From assembly GCA_945861255.1 (NCBI GenBank), contig CAMAUG010000216.1:1-6679 (forward strand): a stretch of 6,679 bases of DNA, given 5' to 3'. The stretch comes from Candidatus Sulfopaludibacter sp. SbA3 (GTDB lineage Bacteria; Acidobacteriota; Terriglobia; Bryobacterales; Bryobacteraceae). The notes below the pieces were generated by a model that did not search any database, was not told the DNA's origin, and saw nothing but the letters and a program-made list of their open reading frames with translations. Shown piece after piece: positions 1 to 6,213 of the stretch (within the stretch, counting starts at the first letter, position 1; each line of letters starts with the position of its first letter). The position numbers and the translations under genes are program-made.

Positions 1-63
1 TACAGAATCCGGCATGTCCACACGTATTTCCGCGAGTCATCCCCGCTGTTGACGGCGCAAACT

Positions 64-90
64 CCGGCGCGTTTTTCAACAAACTCCTAG
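64..90. repeat. Possible insertion-sequence terminal repeat
   Basis: On the minus strand 72-90 reads CTAGGAGTTTGTTGAAAAA. The GTTGAAAAA core near a GGAGT is reminiscent of terminal inverted repeats of several DDE transposon families (recalled, not searched). Only one end is in the window and no transposase is seen. CAAACTCC is also directly repeated at 58-65 and 80-87. Confidence 0.25.
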
Positions 91-261
91 GTTGTTGATG
101 GCCGCGATGAGCGAAACGGAGTGGTCGTATTTTGCCGCCAGACGGATGAGGCTTCCCAGATCCTGCTCGATTTCCTCAACGCGCTGGCGCATCGCCAGCA
201 CCAAAGCGGCAAAGACCGCGCCGATCAAGCTCAGCAAGTACGGACTCCAACGAGTTGTCAT
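76..261 (-). CDS. Small single-pass membrane protein, unknown function
   Basis: A 61-residue protein read from ATG at 261. Residues about 8-23 form one hydrophobic helix (YLLSLIGAVFAALVLA). A charged, amphipathic segment follows (RQRVEEIEQDLGSLIRLAAKY), which may form a short coiled coil. The frame is open to 354, but this ATG starts the protein just before the membrane helix. It has a GGTGGG purine stretch about 8 bases upstream and a TACAAT -10-like box slightly further up, so I prefer it. The last residues (LGVC and the TGA stop) lie in a sequence resembling an insertion-sequence end, so the C-terminus may be foreign and the protein truncated. I do not recognise the family. It is downstream of the PQQ dehydrogenase on the same strand but probably has its own promoter. 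Existence is plausible, not certain. Confidence 0.5.
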   Translation of the reverse strand: MTTRWSPYLLSLIGAVFAALVLAMRQRVEEIEQDLGSLIRLAAKYDHSVSLIAAINNLGVC

Positions 262-280
262 GTCGCTCAACCCACCGCCT

Positions 281-310
281 ATTGTAATGGCAAGAGTCCG
301 TCTTGCTCCA
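281..310 (-). promoter_or_regulatory. Candidate promoter with overlapping inverted repeat
   Basis: On the minus strand TACAAT (281-286) matches the sigma70 -10 consensus at five of six positions. It would place a transcript start roughly 13 bases before the ATG at 261. The -35 region is poor (TGGAGC at 18 bases spacing). The spacer contains the perfect inverted repeat CAAGA-5-TCTTG (291-305), a possible operator. This is inference from consensus only. Confidence 0.3.
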
Positions 311-408
311 CTTATCGGCGGGAGGCCCGGCGATGAAACTGCCCCGAGCCGCATCGCTGAAAAGGTGGAAGTTTGGCTGAGTCAGTCCGGCGCTGCTTCG
401 TCAAGGAT

Positions 409-2067
409 TTACTCCGGCATCAACGCGAAGGTCCACACCGAGCCGCCCGTCGGCATCATAGACGCCGCGTAGCGAGTGGCGAGACCGCCGCCGAGTCCTG
501 ACGCGATGGTCACGTATTGGCGGCCTTTGTGTGTGTAAGTGATGGCCGTCGAATTCACGCTGGATCCGGTCTTGAACTGCCACAGCGTCTGGCCTGTGTC
601 CTGGTCCAGCGCGAGGAACTCGCCCGTCAATTTGCCCGTGAACAAGAGTCCGCCGCCGGTGGCCAACATGCCTGCCGAACTGGGCAGACCGGTCAACGGG
701 ATCTCCCATTTCTTCTGGCCTGTGAGTGGATCGATCGCCAAGAAGTGACCGAGGACATCTCCTGGCTTGATTTCCGGGGCCCTGCTGACAACTCCGGTCG
801 AGCTCGCGCCAATGACGATTGGTCTGGGCCGCGCGATCTGCTGGATACGCGGCACGTTCCACGTGCTGGCATAGATGAGGCCCGTGTTCGGATTGAACGC
901 AACGGGCACCGCGTTGGTTCCGCGCGATGGCCAGATTTCCACCTCTTCGCCCGCCTGAAAGCGTTTGATGATATCGGTCAGCACCGGCCGGCCAGTGGCC
1001 AGGTCGATATGCGTAGCCCAATTTACCTTGACGAATGGGTGCGCGGCGATCAATTTACAATTGGTGCGATCCAGTACATACATGAAGCCGTTCTTGTTGA
1101 GCTGAATCATCACTTTTCGAAGCTGGCCGCCCACCTGGATATCGGCGAGCACTTGTTCGTCGGTGCCGTCCACGTCGTACACGTCGTTGGGCGTGTACTG
1201 ATAGTAACAAGCGATCTCACCCGTTTTCGGACGGATGGCCAGCACGCTGGACGTGTACAAGCTATCCAGACCACCGCGAGGCCGCGGATCATATGGTTCC
1301 GCATTGCCAGTCCCCCAATAGACCCGATCGAGTTGCGGATCGTAGGAGCCGGAGCGCCACGTCGGGGCTCCACCCTGCGTCCAGGCGTCGCTATTTTTGG
1401 GCCACGTCTCCGAGCCCGGCTCCCCGGGCGCCGGAATGGTATATCTGCGCCACAATTTCTTGCCCGTGTCAGGGTCCCAGCCGTCCAGGAATCCGCGCGT
1501 GGTGGACTCTCCACCGGCCACGCCGGAAATCAGCACGCCGTTGGCGACAATCGGCGCGCCGGTGGCGTAAAAGCCCTCGCGCGCGTCCGCGAATTTCTGG
1601 TTCCACAGCTCCTCGCCGGTCTTCATGTCCAGCGCGAGCAGATGATTGTCGATCGTCACGCGAAAGAGTTTGCCGTTATAGATCGCCGGCGCGCCTCTGT
1701 GGAAAGCGGTGCGCTGGATTCCCGGCTCCAGCCGCACCGGCGTGCGCCAGATCTGCCGGCCGGTTTCCACATCAATGGCGAAGGTCCATTTGCCGTTGAT
1801 CGCATACATGACGCCGTTGTAAATAGTGGGCGCCGCCAGTTCACCCTGGTCATTCATGAGGCTGGTGCTCCAGATGGGCACAAGACGTTTGACGTTGGAC
1901 TTGTTGATTTGCTGGAGAGGACTGTAGCTCTTCCGGTCATAGCCCATGCTGTGCGTGGTGACGTTTTCCGGGTTCTTACCGTCGTTGACCAGTTCCTCCG
2001 TCGTTTGAGCCAATCCAAGCAGGGCCCAGAAACCGAGTAGCGCTGTTCCGATCCAAAGTTTTTTCAT
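409..2067 (-). CDS. Exported PQQ-dependent alcohol-type dehydrogenase, putatively lanthanide-binding
   Basis: A 552-residue periplasmic quinoprotein of the methanol/ethanol dehydrogenase type. Such enzymes oxidise an alcohol or related substrate with PQQ and pass electrons to a cytochrome. Residues 1-20 are a signal peptide (MKKLWIGTALLGFWALLGLA). Repeated blade motifs such as LALDMKTGEELW and LALDQDTGQTLW mark the beta-propeller. Visible active-site residues are E187 (ESTTRG) and N255 (WGTGN) as metal ligands, D298 as catalytic base, W237 likely stacking on PQQ, and K325 (NKNG) at the Arg/Lys position. D300, two after the base (YDVDG), matches the extra aspartate of lanthanide enzymes (XoxF, PedH). 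The vicinal Cys-Cys of methanol dehydrogenase is absent, and there is no CXXCH, so an external electron acceptor is needed. The ATG at 2067 has GAGAGAG seven bases upstream; a GTG at 2088 is in frame but poorer. Family sure, substrate unknown. Confidence 0.93.
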   Translation of the reverse strand: MKKLWIGTALLGFWALLGLAQTTEELVNDGKNPENVTTHSMGYDRKSYSPLQQINKSNVKRLVPIWSTSLMNDQGELAAPTIYNGVMYAINGKWTFAIDVETGRQIWRTPVRLEPGIQRTAFHRGAPAIYNGKLFRVTIDNHLLALDMKTGEELWNQKFADAREGFYATGAPIVANGVLISGVAGGESTTRGFLDGWDPDTGKKLWRRYTIPAPGEPGSETWPKNSDAWTQGGAPTWRSGSYDPQLDRVYWGTGNAEPYDPRPRGGLDSLYTSSVLAIRPKTGEIACYYQYTPNDVYDVDGTDEQVLADIQVGGQLRKVMIQLNKNGFMYVLDRTNCKLIAAHPFVKVNWATHIDLATGRPVLTDIIKRFQAGEEVEIWPSRGTNAVPVAFNPNTGLIYASTWNVPRIQQIARPRPIVIGASSTGVVSRAPEIKPGDVLGHFLAIDPLTGQKKWEIPLTGLPSSAGMLATGGGLLFTGKLTGEFLALDQDTGQTLWQFKTGSSVNSTAITYTHKGRQYVTIASGLGGGLATRYAASMMPTGGSVWTFALMPE

Positions 2068-2074
2068 AACGAGA

Positions 2075-2081
2075 CTCTCTC
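2075..2081 (-). promoter_or_regulatory. Ribosome binding site of the PQQ dehydrogenase
   Basis: GAGAGAG on the minus strand ends seven bases before the ATG at 2067. It lies inside the N-terminal extension that a GTG start at 2088 would give, and the signal peptide begins at the ATG. This decides the start. Confidence 0.6.
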
Positions 2082-2094
2082 GATTCACGGCGTA

Positions 2095-2240
2095 CTAACG
2101 GGCGAGCGCCGCCCGGAGCTTAGCGAGGTGGTGGTAACTGTGGCGCACCGCATGATCTTCAAGGAAGAACTGGCAGGTGAGCGGAGCATCGCCGCGCCCG
2201 CCTCGAGACGGACTGCGAGGGCTTCAGATCGGTGATTCAT
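2095..2240 (-). pseudogene. DinB-family protein, internally deleted remnant
   Basis: Between the methyltransferase and the PQQ gene lie the two ends of one gene with the middle missing. From ATG at 2240 the frame reads MNHRSEALAVRLEAGAAML, which I recognise as the N-terminus of a DinB-like (YfiT/DinB metal-dependent hydrolase superfamily) protein of about 165-175 residues. A different frame starting at 2181 reads LTCQFFLEDHAVRHSYHH and then LAKLRAALAR with a TAG stop at 2095. This is the usual C-terminus, with its HxxxH-type metal ligands. About 120 central residues are gone and the two ends are out of frame, so no functional DinB fold can be made. The N-terminal part keeps a GGAG ribosome site and starts 15 bases after the methyltransferase stop. 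Its old stop is 27 bases before the PQQ ATG, so the intact gene was probably the middle member of a three-gene operon. Identification is from remembered family sequence. Confidence 0.75.
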
Positions 2241-2255
2241 GTTTGCTGCTCCACT

Positions 2256-3071
2256 TCAAAGGGAAACGGTGACTCTCAAAAATGTTGCCGGTATGGAAGT
2301 ACCGCCGTCAGTGCCGTTGTTCTGTGCGTTCGCCAGTTCCAAGAGTTGGCTGTGGAGTTCTTCCGTTTTCCCATTCTTGTCAGCCGCTTCGAAAGCGTTC
2401 ATGGTCGGGCCATAGAATCGCCTAAACACTCCGACGACATCGGCTGGACTTTTTTCGGGGGACCTGAAGTGGAACGTGTCTTTGACCATGGATATTTTCT
2501 CCTTGGGCACGCCGGCCTGACCGAAACGCTCGATGATATGAGTATCCACACCCCAGGTCATTGGGCTGACGAAGCCTTCCGGCGGCGGAGGCGTAAACGA
2601 TGAGCTTATCTTCAGCAACTGCGACACGAATGAAGTTGGGTCGTTCGGGATCCAATTGCCCATCACAATGCGGCCCCCTGGCTTGGTGACCCGGACCATT
2701 TCCTTGGCTACGTCGAAAGGCTTGGGCGCGAACATGGCGCCGAATACAGTGAGGGTCAAATCAAACGAATGGTCGTCGACCCCTTGCAGGTTGCACGCAT
2801 CTCCCTCTTGAAATGTCAGGTTGGTGAGGCCCGCCGCCGCGGCTCGCTTGTTCCCGGCGTCGACCAGGTTTCTGGCGATGTCAATGCCGACAACGTCAGC
2901 CCCCAAAGCGGCCACAGGAACCGCCGTAGTGCCATCTCCGCAGCCGAGGTCCAAGACCCGCAGCGTCGTCGTGATCCCGAGAGACTCTACGAGCGTCTCT
3001 CCCGATTGACGCATCAACGCGGCAATTTTGGTAAAGTCGCCTTTCTCCCACAACGCTTTGTTCGGATTCAT
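2256..3071 (-). CDS. Class I SAM-dependent methyltransferase
   Basis: A 271-residue soluble protein, probably cytoplasmic. Motif I is VLDLGCGDG (39-47), the SAM-binding glycine loop. D64 (VVGID) ends strand 2 and should bind the ribose hydroxyls, and D91 (EGDA) is the adenine-side acidic residue. PGG (131-133), after the KEMVRVTK helix, is the usual post-motif of Methyltransf_11/25-type enzymes. The substrate cannot be told; it resembles generic UbiE/small-molecule methyltransferases, and the C-terminal part (about 160-271) is a variable cap that would set specificity. The ATG at 3071 has GAGGAA five bases upstream. The gene ends 15 bases before the DinB remnant and heads the minus-strand run toward the PQQ dehydrogenase. 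The frame is complete with no missing core motif. Confidence 0.9.
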   Translation of the reverse strand: MNPNKALWEKGDFTKIAALMRQSGETLVESLGITTTLRVLDLGCGDGTTAVPVAALGADVVGIDIARNLVDAGNKRAAAAGLTNLTFQEGDACNLQGVDDHSFDLTLTVFGAMFAPKPFDVAKEMVRVTKPGGRIVMGNWIPNDPTSFVSQLLKISSSFTPPPPEGFVSPMTWGVDTHIIERFGQAGVPKEKISMVKDTFHFRSPEKSPADVVGVFRRFYGPTMNAFEAADKNGKTEELHSQLLELANAQNNGTDGGTSIPATFLRVTVSL

Positions 3072-3335
3072 AATAGTTCCTCATATTGAGATACCACAAT
3101 TAACATTTCCGATGAAAACCGGCGATGACGGCAGGTGATCCGAGCCGCCGCTCTGTGATCCATCCGCATGATTCCAGCACGGCAACAAAGCCATCGCCGA
3201 GCTCCCGTGCGCCTGTCCTACGCTGTACTTGCTGGTGGCGCCGAGTCGGAATCGTTGGAGCTGTTTGCCTGTGCATCAACACTCCGGATCATCGCCAAAC
3301 TGGCCCTTTGCATGGGGCTTCTAGCTTCGAACGGG
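3072..3335. other. Non-coding or decayed stretch
   Basis: No reading frame here has a recognisable family, signal peptide or good ribosome site on either strand. The first bases are the methyltransferase leader. The rest may be eroded upstream sequence of the HupE/UreJ-like gene that becomes recognisable after about 3336, but I could not match any N-terminal HupE motif. Confidence 0.4.
3077..3082 (-). promoter_or_regulatory. Ribosome binding site of the methyltransferase
   Basis: GAGGAA on the minus strand, five bases before the ATG at 3071, is a strong Shine-Dalgarno match that fixes the start. The upstream 40 bases are locally AT-rich (around TTAATTGTGGTATCTCAATA) and probably hold the promoter, but no clear -35/-10 pair stands out. 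Confidence 0.6.
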
Positions 3336-3600
3336 TCTACCGAATCCTCCATCAGCACTATTTTCCTGGTAGCAACAGGCCGCCGCCGAGGAAAATCTGA
3401 TTCACAACCGTGCCATCGAGCGGTACCGCATCCGTTTCTTTTCGGGCTGGTGCATGGGTTCGGATTTTCAAACGTGCTGCGGGAAAAACAGCTTCACGGG
3501 GTCATCTGGCTGTCGCTTTTCTCGCTCAACACGGGCGTCGAGATCGGGCAACTGATCTTTGTGGTTCTACTGTTTCCGCTGATTGAGGACTTGAATTCGA
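3336..3600 (+). pseudogene. HupE/UreJ-like membrane protein, frameshifted C-terminal fragment
   Basis: The best-preserved part is FLFGLVHGFGFSNVLRE (3438-3488), then a hydrophobic segment ending GVEIGQLIFVVLLFPL (to about 3580). This is the signature of the HupE/UreJ_2 membrane family (hydrogenase/urease accessory-like, probably metal transport; function poorly known). Just upstream, STESSISTIFLVA (from 3336) in the same frame resembles the preceding helix. The linker AEENLIHNRAIERYRIRF is found only in another frame (about 3385-3440). At least two compensating frameshifts are therefore needed, one near the GCCGCCGCC run (3380-3390) and one near 3435. The N-terminal helices are not recognisable and the last helix is replaced by unrelated sequence. 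No start codon or ribosome site fits. I read it as a dead remnant; residual expression of a short hydrophobic peptide cannot be excluded. Confidence 0.75.
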
Positions 3601-3750
3601 GCGGTTGGAACAAGTCCGGGCCGGTGGTGTCCCCTCGTGTCGCAAGAATCCGGCGCCCGTCACGCGCGGCGCGTCTACCATACAAGTAACCTCATCTCAA
3701 ATGAGAAATCCAAGACTGATTGAGAAATCAACACTGGCAGGGTTTCTGGC
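3601..3750. other. Spacer between convergent units with a short direct repeat
   Basis: The HupE-like remnant and the haem protein gene converge here. The frame continuing from the remnant to 3689 has no family resemblance. TGAGAAATC occurs at 3702-3710 and again at 3721-3729, and TCTCA-AA-TGAGA (3695-3706) is a small hairpin. No convincing terminator with a T-tract is visible. Confidence 0.35.
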
Positions 3751-5094
3751 TCAGCGCAGCGCCCCGGAAACTTCGGCGAACTGGGGCTTGGTTTCCATCA
3801 GGATCTCCCGAATAGCGGAGCGGTCCGATGCCGACAGGCCGGCGAACTCAGGGCGCTGATCCGCCCCGGAGAGCACGTCGGCCAGCCGCCGGAAGATGTA
3901 GTTTTTCGCGGGCGCGGGGAGCGCATCGAACGCGGACGAGTAGATGAGGAAACTGAGAGGGTAGCGGAAGAGCCGCTTGCTGAGATCCAGGTCGCGGAGA
4001 GAGCGGCCGTGGCTATCGCGTGGGCCGGTTTTTGGGAATTCCTGCTGGTAGCTGGATGTGCCTTGTACGGGAGCGCGAAGCGCCGGTTCGTCGAGGAACA
4101 GCATGTACCGCAGCAAAGTTTCCGAGGGGCCGAAGATGCGGCGCTGTACGGACTCGCTTAATCCGCCGGGCCCGGAAGCGTCCTTGCGGTAGGATTTCTC
4201 CAAGCTCTCTTGCCACTCCAGGGCCAGCCGCGATTCAAATGCGACCCGCGTGATGATGTTGTGCCCGCGCGTCTGGTGCTCCAGCACCATCAGCGCGACG
4301 ATATCGCTATGCGGCTCAAGGTAAGGCGCTGCGTCGACGCCAAGCTTCGACAGCGCGGTGATGTTGGCCCCGGCTTCGACATCGTAGTTGTCGGGATGGG
4401 AACGGTCTTTAACGATCATGTTGCCCATGTGCCGTTCGGAGCCGTGCGAGCCGGTCACATACCAGCCGCCCCAGCGCTCCCGGAACGGGCTGTTGTGGTC
4501 GGTGATGAAGCCGCTCCCAACGAAGAGGGGCTGGCCTTCGGAGTCGACGGTCACGGAGCGGACCAGATGGCCGGGAATCCCGAGCGTGGTGCCGGCCGCG
4601 TGGCACTGGAGGCAATCGATATGGCGCTCGAACTTCGGTTTTTCCGCGGCTTTTTGTTCCAACGTGTAGAACATGGCGCCGCGTTCCGGGTCCACGGCGG
4701 AGAGTTCCAATACGTCTCCATGCTGCACGAAGCCGACATAAACATCCTCGCCGAAGTAGATGGCACGCGGCGTTGCCGGTCCAATTTTCTGTAGCTGGAA
4801 GCTGGTCTTGGAAAAAACCAGTGCCTGGGATGCTGCCGGCACGCCTAGGTTTTCGAGCAGGGAACGCAGATAGCCCTGGTTTGGCTCAAACACGAGCCGT
4901 GCGTCGCCGGAATCGATGTGGCGCTGCAGGCGGGCGACCGGGTCGCGATCGGAAGGCTGCAAGTAATTGATGGGGCCGCGCTCGAACTCCATCACGTAAG
5001 ATCCGCCGAGATGGGCAGGAGTGACGGCGGGCTGCTGTTGGGCTATTGCGGCCGCTGTGCATAATGCGAACAGAGCCGTGCGTATCGTATGCAT
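3751..5094 (-). CDS. Exported monohaem c-type protein, uncharacterised family
   Basis: A 447-residue protein from ATG at 5094. Residues 1-18 are a signal peptide (MHTIRTALFALCTAAAIA, then QQQ). C161-L-Q-C164-H165 is a single haem c attachment motif. It is followed by GIPGHLVRSVTVD, a block with WGGWYVTGSHGSERHMGNM (208-226), where H222 and M223 or M226 could supply the other axial ligand, and a mainly helical C-terminal half. I recall the same arrangement (NYL...DPVARLQ..., LVFSKTSFQ, PRAIYFGEDVYVGFV, CLQCH, RWGGWYVTG) in unnamed proteins of Acidobacteriota and Planctomycetota, with no known function. A periplasmic redox role is inferred from the haem site and export signal only. The frame extends to 5163, but only this ATG begins with the signal peptide; its GAGAGG lies rather far upstream (14 bases). 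It is transcribed alone, divergent from rpsU. Confidence 0.85.
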   Translation of the reverse strand: MHTIRTALFALCTAAAIAQQQPAVTPAHLGGSYVMEFERGPINYLQPSDRDPVARLQRHIDSGDARLVFEPNQGYLRSLLENLGVPAASQALVFSKTSFQLQKIGPATPRAIYFGEDVYVGFVQHGDVLELSAVDPERGAMFYTLEQKAAEKPKFERHIDCLQCHAAGTTLGIPGHLVRSVTVDSEGQPLFVGSGFITDHNSPFRERWGGWYVTGSHGSERHMGNMIVKDRSHPDNYDVEAGANITALSKLGVDAAPYLEPHSDIVALMVLEHQTRGHNIITRVAFESRLALEWQESLEKSYRKDASGPGGLSESVQRRIFGPSETLLRYMLFLDEPALRAPVQGTSSYQQEFPKTGPRDSHGRSLRDLDLSKRLFRYPLSFLIYSSAFDALPAPAKNYIFRRLADVLSGADQRPEFAGLSASDRSAIREILMETKPQFAEVSGALR

Positions 5095-5161
5095 GGCGAA
5101 AGCCCGTACCTCTCGATGGCGCGATCCGGTCCAGCCGGCGGGTGGCGCGTCCTGAAACACC

Positions 5162-5169
5162 ATTGTACC
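5162..5169 (-). promoter_or_regulatory. Candidate -10 element of the haem protein gene
   Basis: GGTACAAT on the minus strand contains TACAAT, five of six matches to the -10 consensus, and would give a leader of about 60 bases before the ATG at 5094. No good -35 is at 16-18 bases. The octamer nearly matches the GGTACACT of the tandem repeats at 5543-5591, which supports a promoter reading of both, weakly. Confidence 0.3.
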
Positions 5170-5250
5170 GTGCTGCGTTTGGATGCCGTGGCAATAGCAT
5201 GCCGGAAACTGCTACCATGAAATGTCCGTCCCCTAAAGATCAAAAGACCA

Positions 5251-5258
5251 GAGGTAAG
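5251..5258 (+). promoter_or_regulatory. Ribosome binding site of rpsU deciding the TTG start
   Basis: GAGGTAAG begins 13 bases before TTG 5264, giving GAGG a nine-base spacing. With S21 conservation starting directly after the TTG, this supports the non-ATG start. Confidence 0.6.
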
Positions 5259-5263
5259 TTCCG

Positions 5264-5476
5264 TTGGCTGAAATTTATTTGCAAGATGGCGAAAGCCTGG
5301 AAAGCGCGCTCAAGCGCTTCAAACGAAAAGTCCTTCAAGAGGAAATCATCAAGGACGTCAAGCGCCACGCCTTTTATTTAAAACCGGGCCAGAAGAAGCG
5401 CGTCAAGTCCGCGGAAGCGCGCAAGCGCGCACGCAAGAAGCGCCGGGAAGGCGATTCGGATCAGCACCGGTCGTAG
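5264..5476 (+). CDS. rpsU: 30S ribosomal protein S21
   Basis: A 70-residue basic protein, normal length for S21, a late-assembling small-subunit protein that sits near the 3' end of 16S rRNA and affects mRNA start-site selection. The N-terminal half (AEIYLQDGESLESALKRFKR) and the EEIIKDVKRHAFYLKPGQKK block are typical. The C-terminal tail (about 44-61) is a run of Arg/Lys expected to bind rRNA. The start is TTG at 5264, read as Met. No ATG lies nearby in frame, conservation begins at the next codon, and GAGGTAAG ends a few bases upstream. It stands alone here, not in the rpsU-dnaG-rpoD arrangement of Proteobacteria, and is divergent from the haem protein gene. Confidence 0.95.
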   Translation: MAEIYLQDGESLESALKRFKRKVLQEEIIKDVKRHAFYLKPGQKKRVKSAEARKRARKKRREGDSDQHRS

Positions 5477-5485
5477 ATTGCGACT

Positions 5486-5511
5486 CGGGAACCGGCAGGA
5501 CTCCGGTCCCG
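5486..5511 (+). terminator. GC-rich hairpin after rpsU
   Basis: CGGGAACCGG (5486-5495) pairs with CCGGTCCCG (5503-5511) with one bulged A and a seven-base loop, starting nine bases after the rpsU stop. No T-run follows, so if it terminates it is not a classic intrinsic terminator; it may instead protect the mRNA 3' end. Confidence 0.35.
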
Positions 5512-5542
5512 GGCGGCGGTCCAGTCCAGCGCCATTCAAACG

Positions 5543-5591
5543 GCGGTACACTTTTTCTTTTGCGGTACACTCTTTAGCGGTACACTCTTTA
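5543..5591 (+). repeat. Three tandem copies of GCGGTACACTCTTTA-type repeat
   Basis: Copies start at 5543, 5562 and 5577. The second and third are the identical 15-mer GCGGTACACTCTTTA and abut exactly; the first differs after GCGGTACACT (TTTTCTTTT) and is 19 bases from the second. The array ends at the ribosome site AAAGGAG (5591-5597) of the next gene, five bases before its ATG. TACACT is a partial -10 match, so the array may be a multiplied promoter element, an operator, or a slippage product. Confidence 0.8.
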
Positions 5592-5602
5592 AAGGAGTAG
5601 CG

Positions 5603-6208
5603 ATGACGAAAGACCATAGGAACCAAACGATGAACAACCCACGAACCAATGACACCCGACGGGGCTCTCGCGTGATCCCGATCGTCCTGGGCGTGCTGGC
5701 GGTTTCGACCAGCGCGCTCGCGCAAACATCGCCGGAAATCGAGCGCGCCCTGGCTGCGGCTCCGCGCCAGATGCGCGAGGCGGCTACGGTTATCAAGTGG
5801 AAGCCCGATCACACCTACGACACGCTGAAGAAGGGCACCAACCGGCTGGTTTGTTACGACCGGTCGGGTGAGCCTGGCCGTCAACCGTTCGCGGTGCAGT
5901 GCACCAGCGTGGGAAACCTGGAGCGGGCCGCTCAGAACCAGCGGTTCGAGATGGAAACCGACGCAGCCAAGAGGAAGGCGACGACCGATGCCGCCGAGGC
6001 GAACGGAACCAGGGTGAAGCCCGAGTATGGAACGGTGTGGTACACCATGAACGGCGCCGATCAGGCGACCGCTCGCCTTCACGTCACCATCGCCGTTCCG
6101 GGCGCGACCACGCAATCCACCGGACTGCCCGACAATCCGAAACAGGGTGGCGCGTGGTTAATGAACGCTGGCACCTCGACCGCCCACATCATGACACCGG
6201 GCAGCTAG
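5603..6208 (+). CDS. Exported protein of unknown function
   Basis: A 201-residue protein with a long N-region (about 22 charged residues), a hydrophobic core (VIPIVLGVLAVSTSALA) and a likely cleavage at ALA-Q, residues 40/41, so it is probably periplasmic or extracellular. The mature part begins SPEIERALAAAPRQMREAAT and contains C84 and C100, which could form a disulfide, the blocks KKGTNRLVCYDRSG and EYGTVWYTMNGAD, and the ending AGTSTAHIMTPGS. I recall similar secreted proteins in Acidobacteriota but no function or named domain. The ATG at 5603 has AAAGGAG five bases upstream; an in-frame ATG at 5630 would shorten the N-region but lacks such a site. The gene follows the tandem repeat array and is probably cotranscribed with the next gene, whose start is 39 bases after this stop. 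Confidence 0.85.
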   Translation: MTKDHRNQTMNNPRTNDTRRGSRVIPIVLGVLAVSTSALAQTSPEIERALAAAPRQMREAATVIKWKPDHTYDTLKKGTNRLVCYDRSGEPGRQPFAVQCTSVGNLERAAQNQRFEMETDAAKRKATTDAAEANGTRVKPEYGTVWYTMNGADQATARLHVTIAVPGATTQSTGLPDNPKQGGAWLMNAGTSTAHIMTPGS

Positions 6209-6213
6209 GTAGG

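Noticed and set aside
379..392. CTGAGTCAG palindrome after the PQQ stop as a terminator or AP-1-like site
   Set aside because: Stem of only four bases and no T-run; likely chance.
517..2040. A 507-codon open frame on the plus strand opposite the PQQ dehydrogenase
   Set aside because: It is antisense to a clear PQQ gene, is Arg/Pro-rich with no domain, signal or ribosome site, and is expected from GC-rich codon bias.
3125..3400. A 91-codon plus-strand frame upstream of the HupE-like fragment
   Set aside because: No ribosome site, no family resemblance and no hydrophobic pattern; likely chance in decayed sequence.
4210..4794. A 194-codon plus-strand frame inside the haem protein gene
   Set aside because: Antisense to a well-supported gene with signal peptide and CXXCH; no independent support.
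5378..6115. A 245-codon open frame on the minus strand with KECTAKECTAKE repeats
   Set aside because: It is a shadow of rpsU's end and the secreted-protein gene; the peptide repeat is only the translated antisense of the DNA repeats at 5543-5591.
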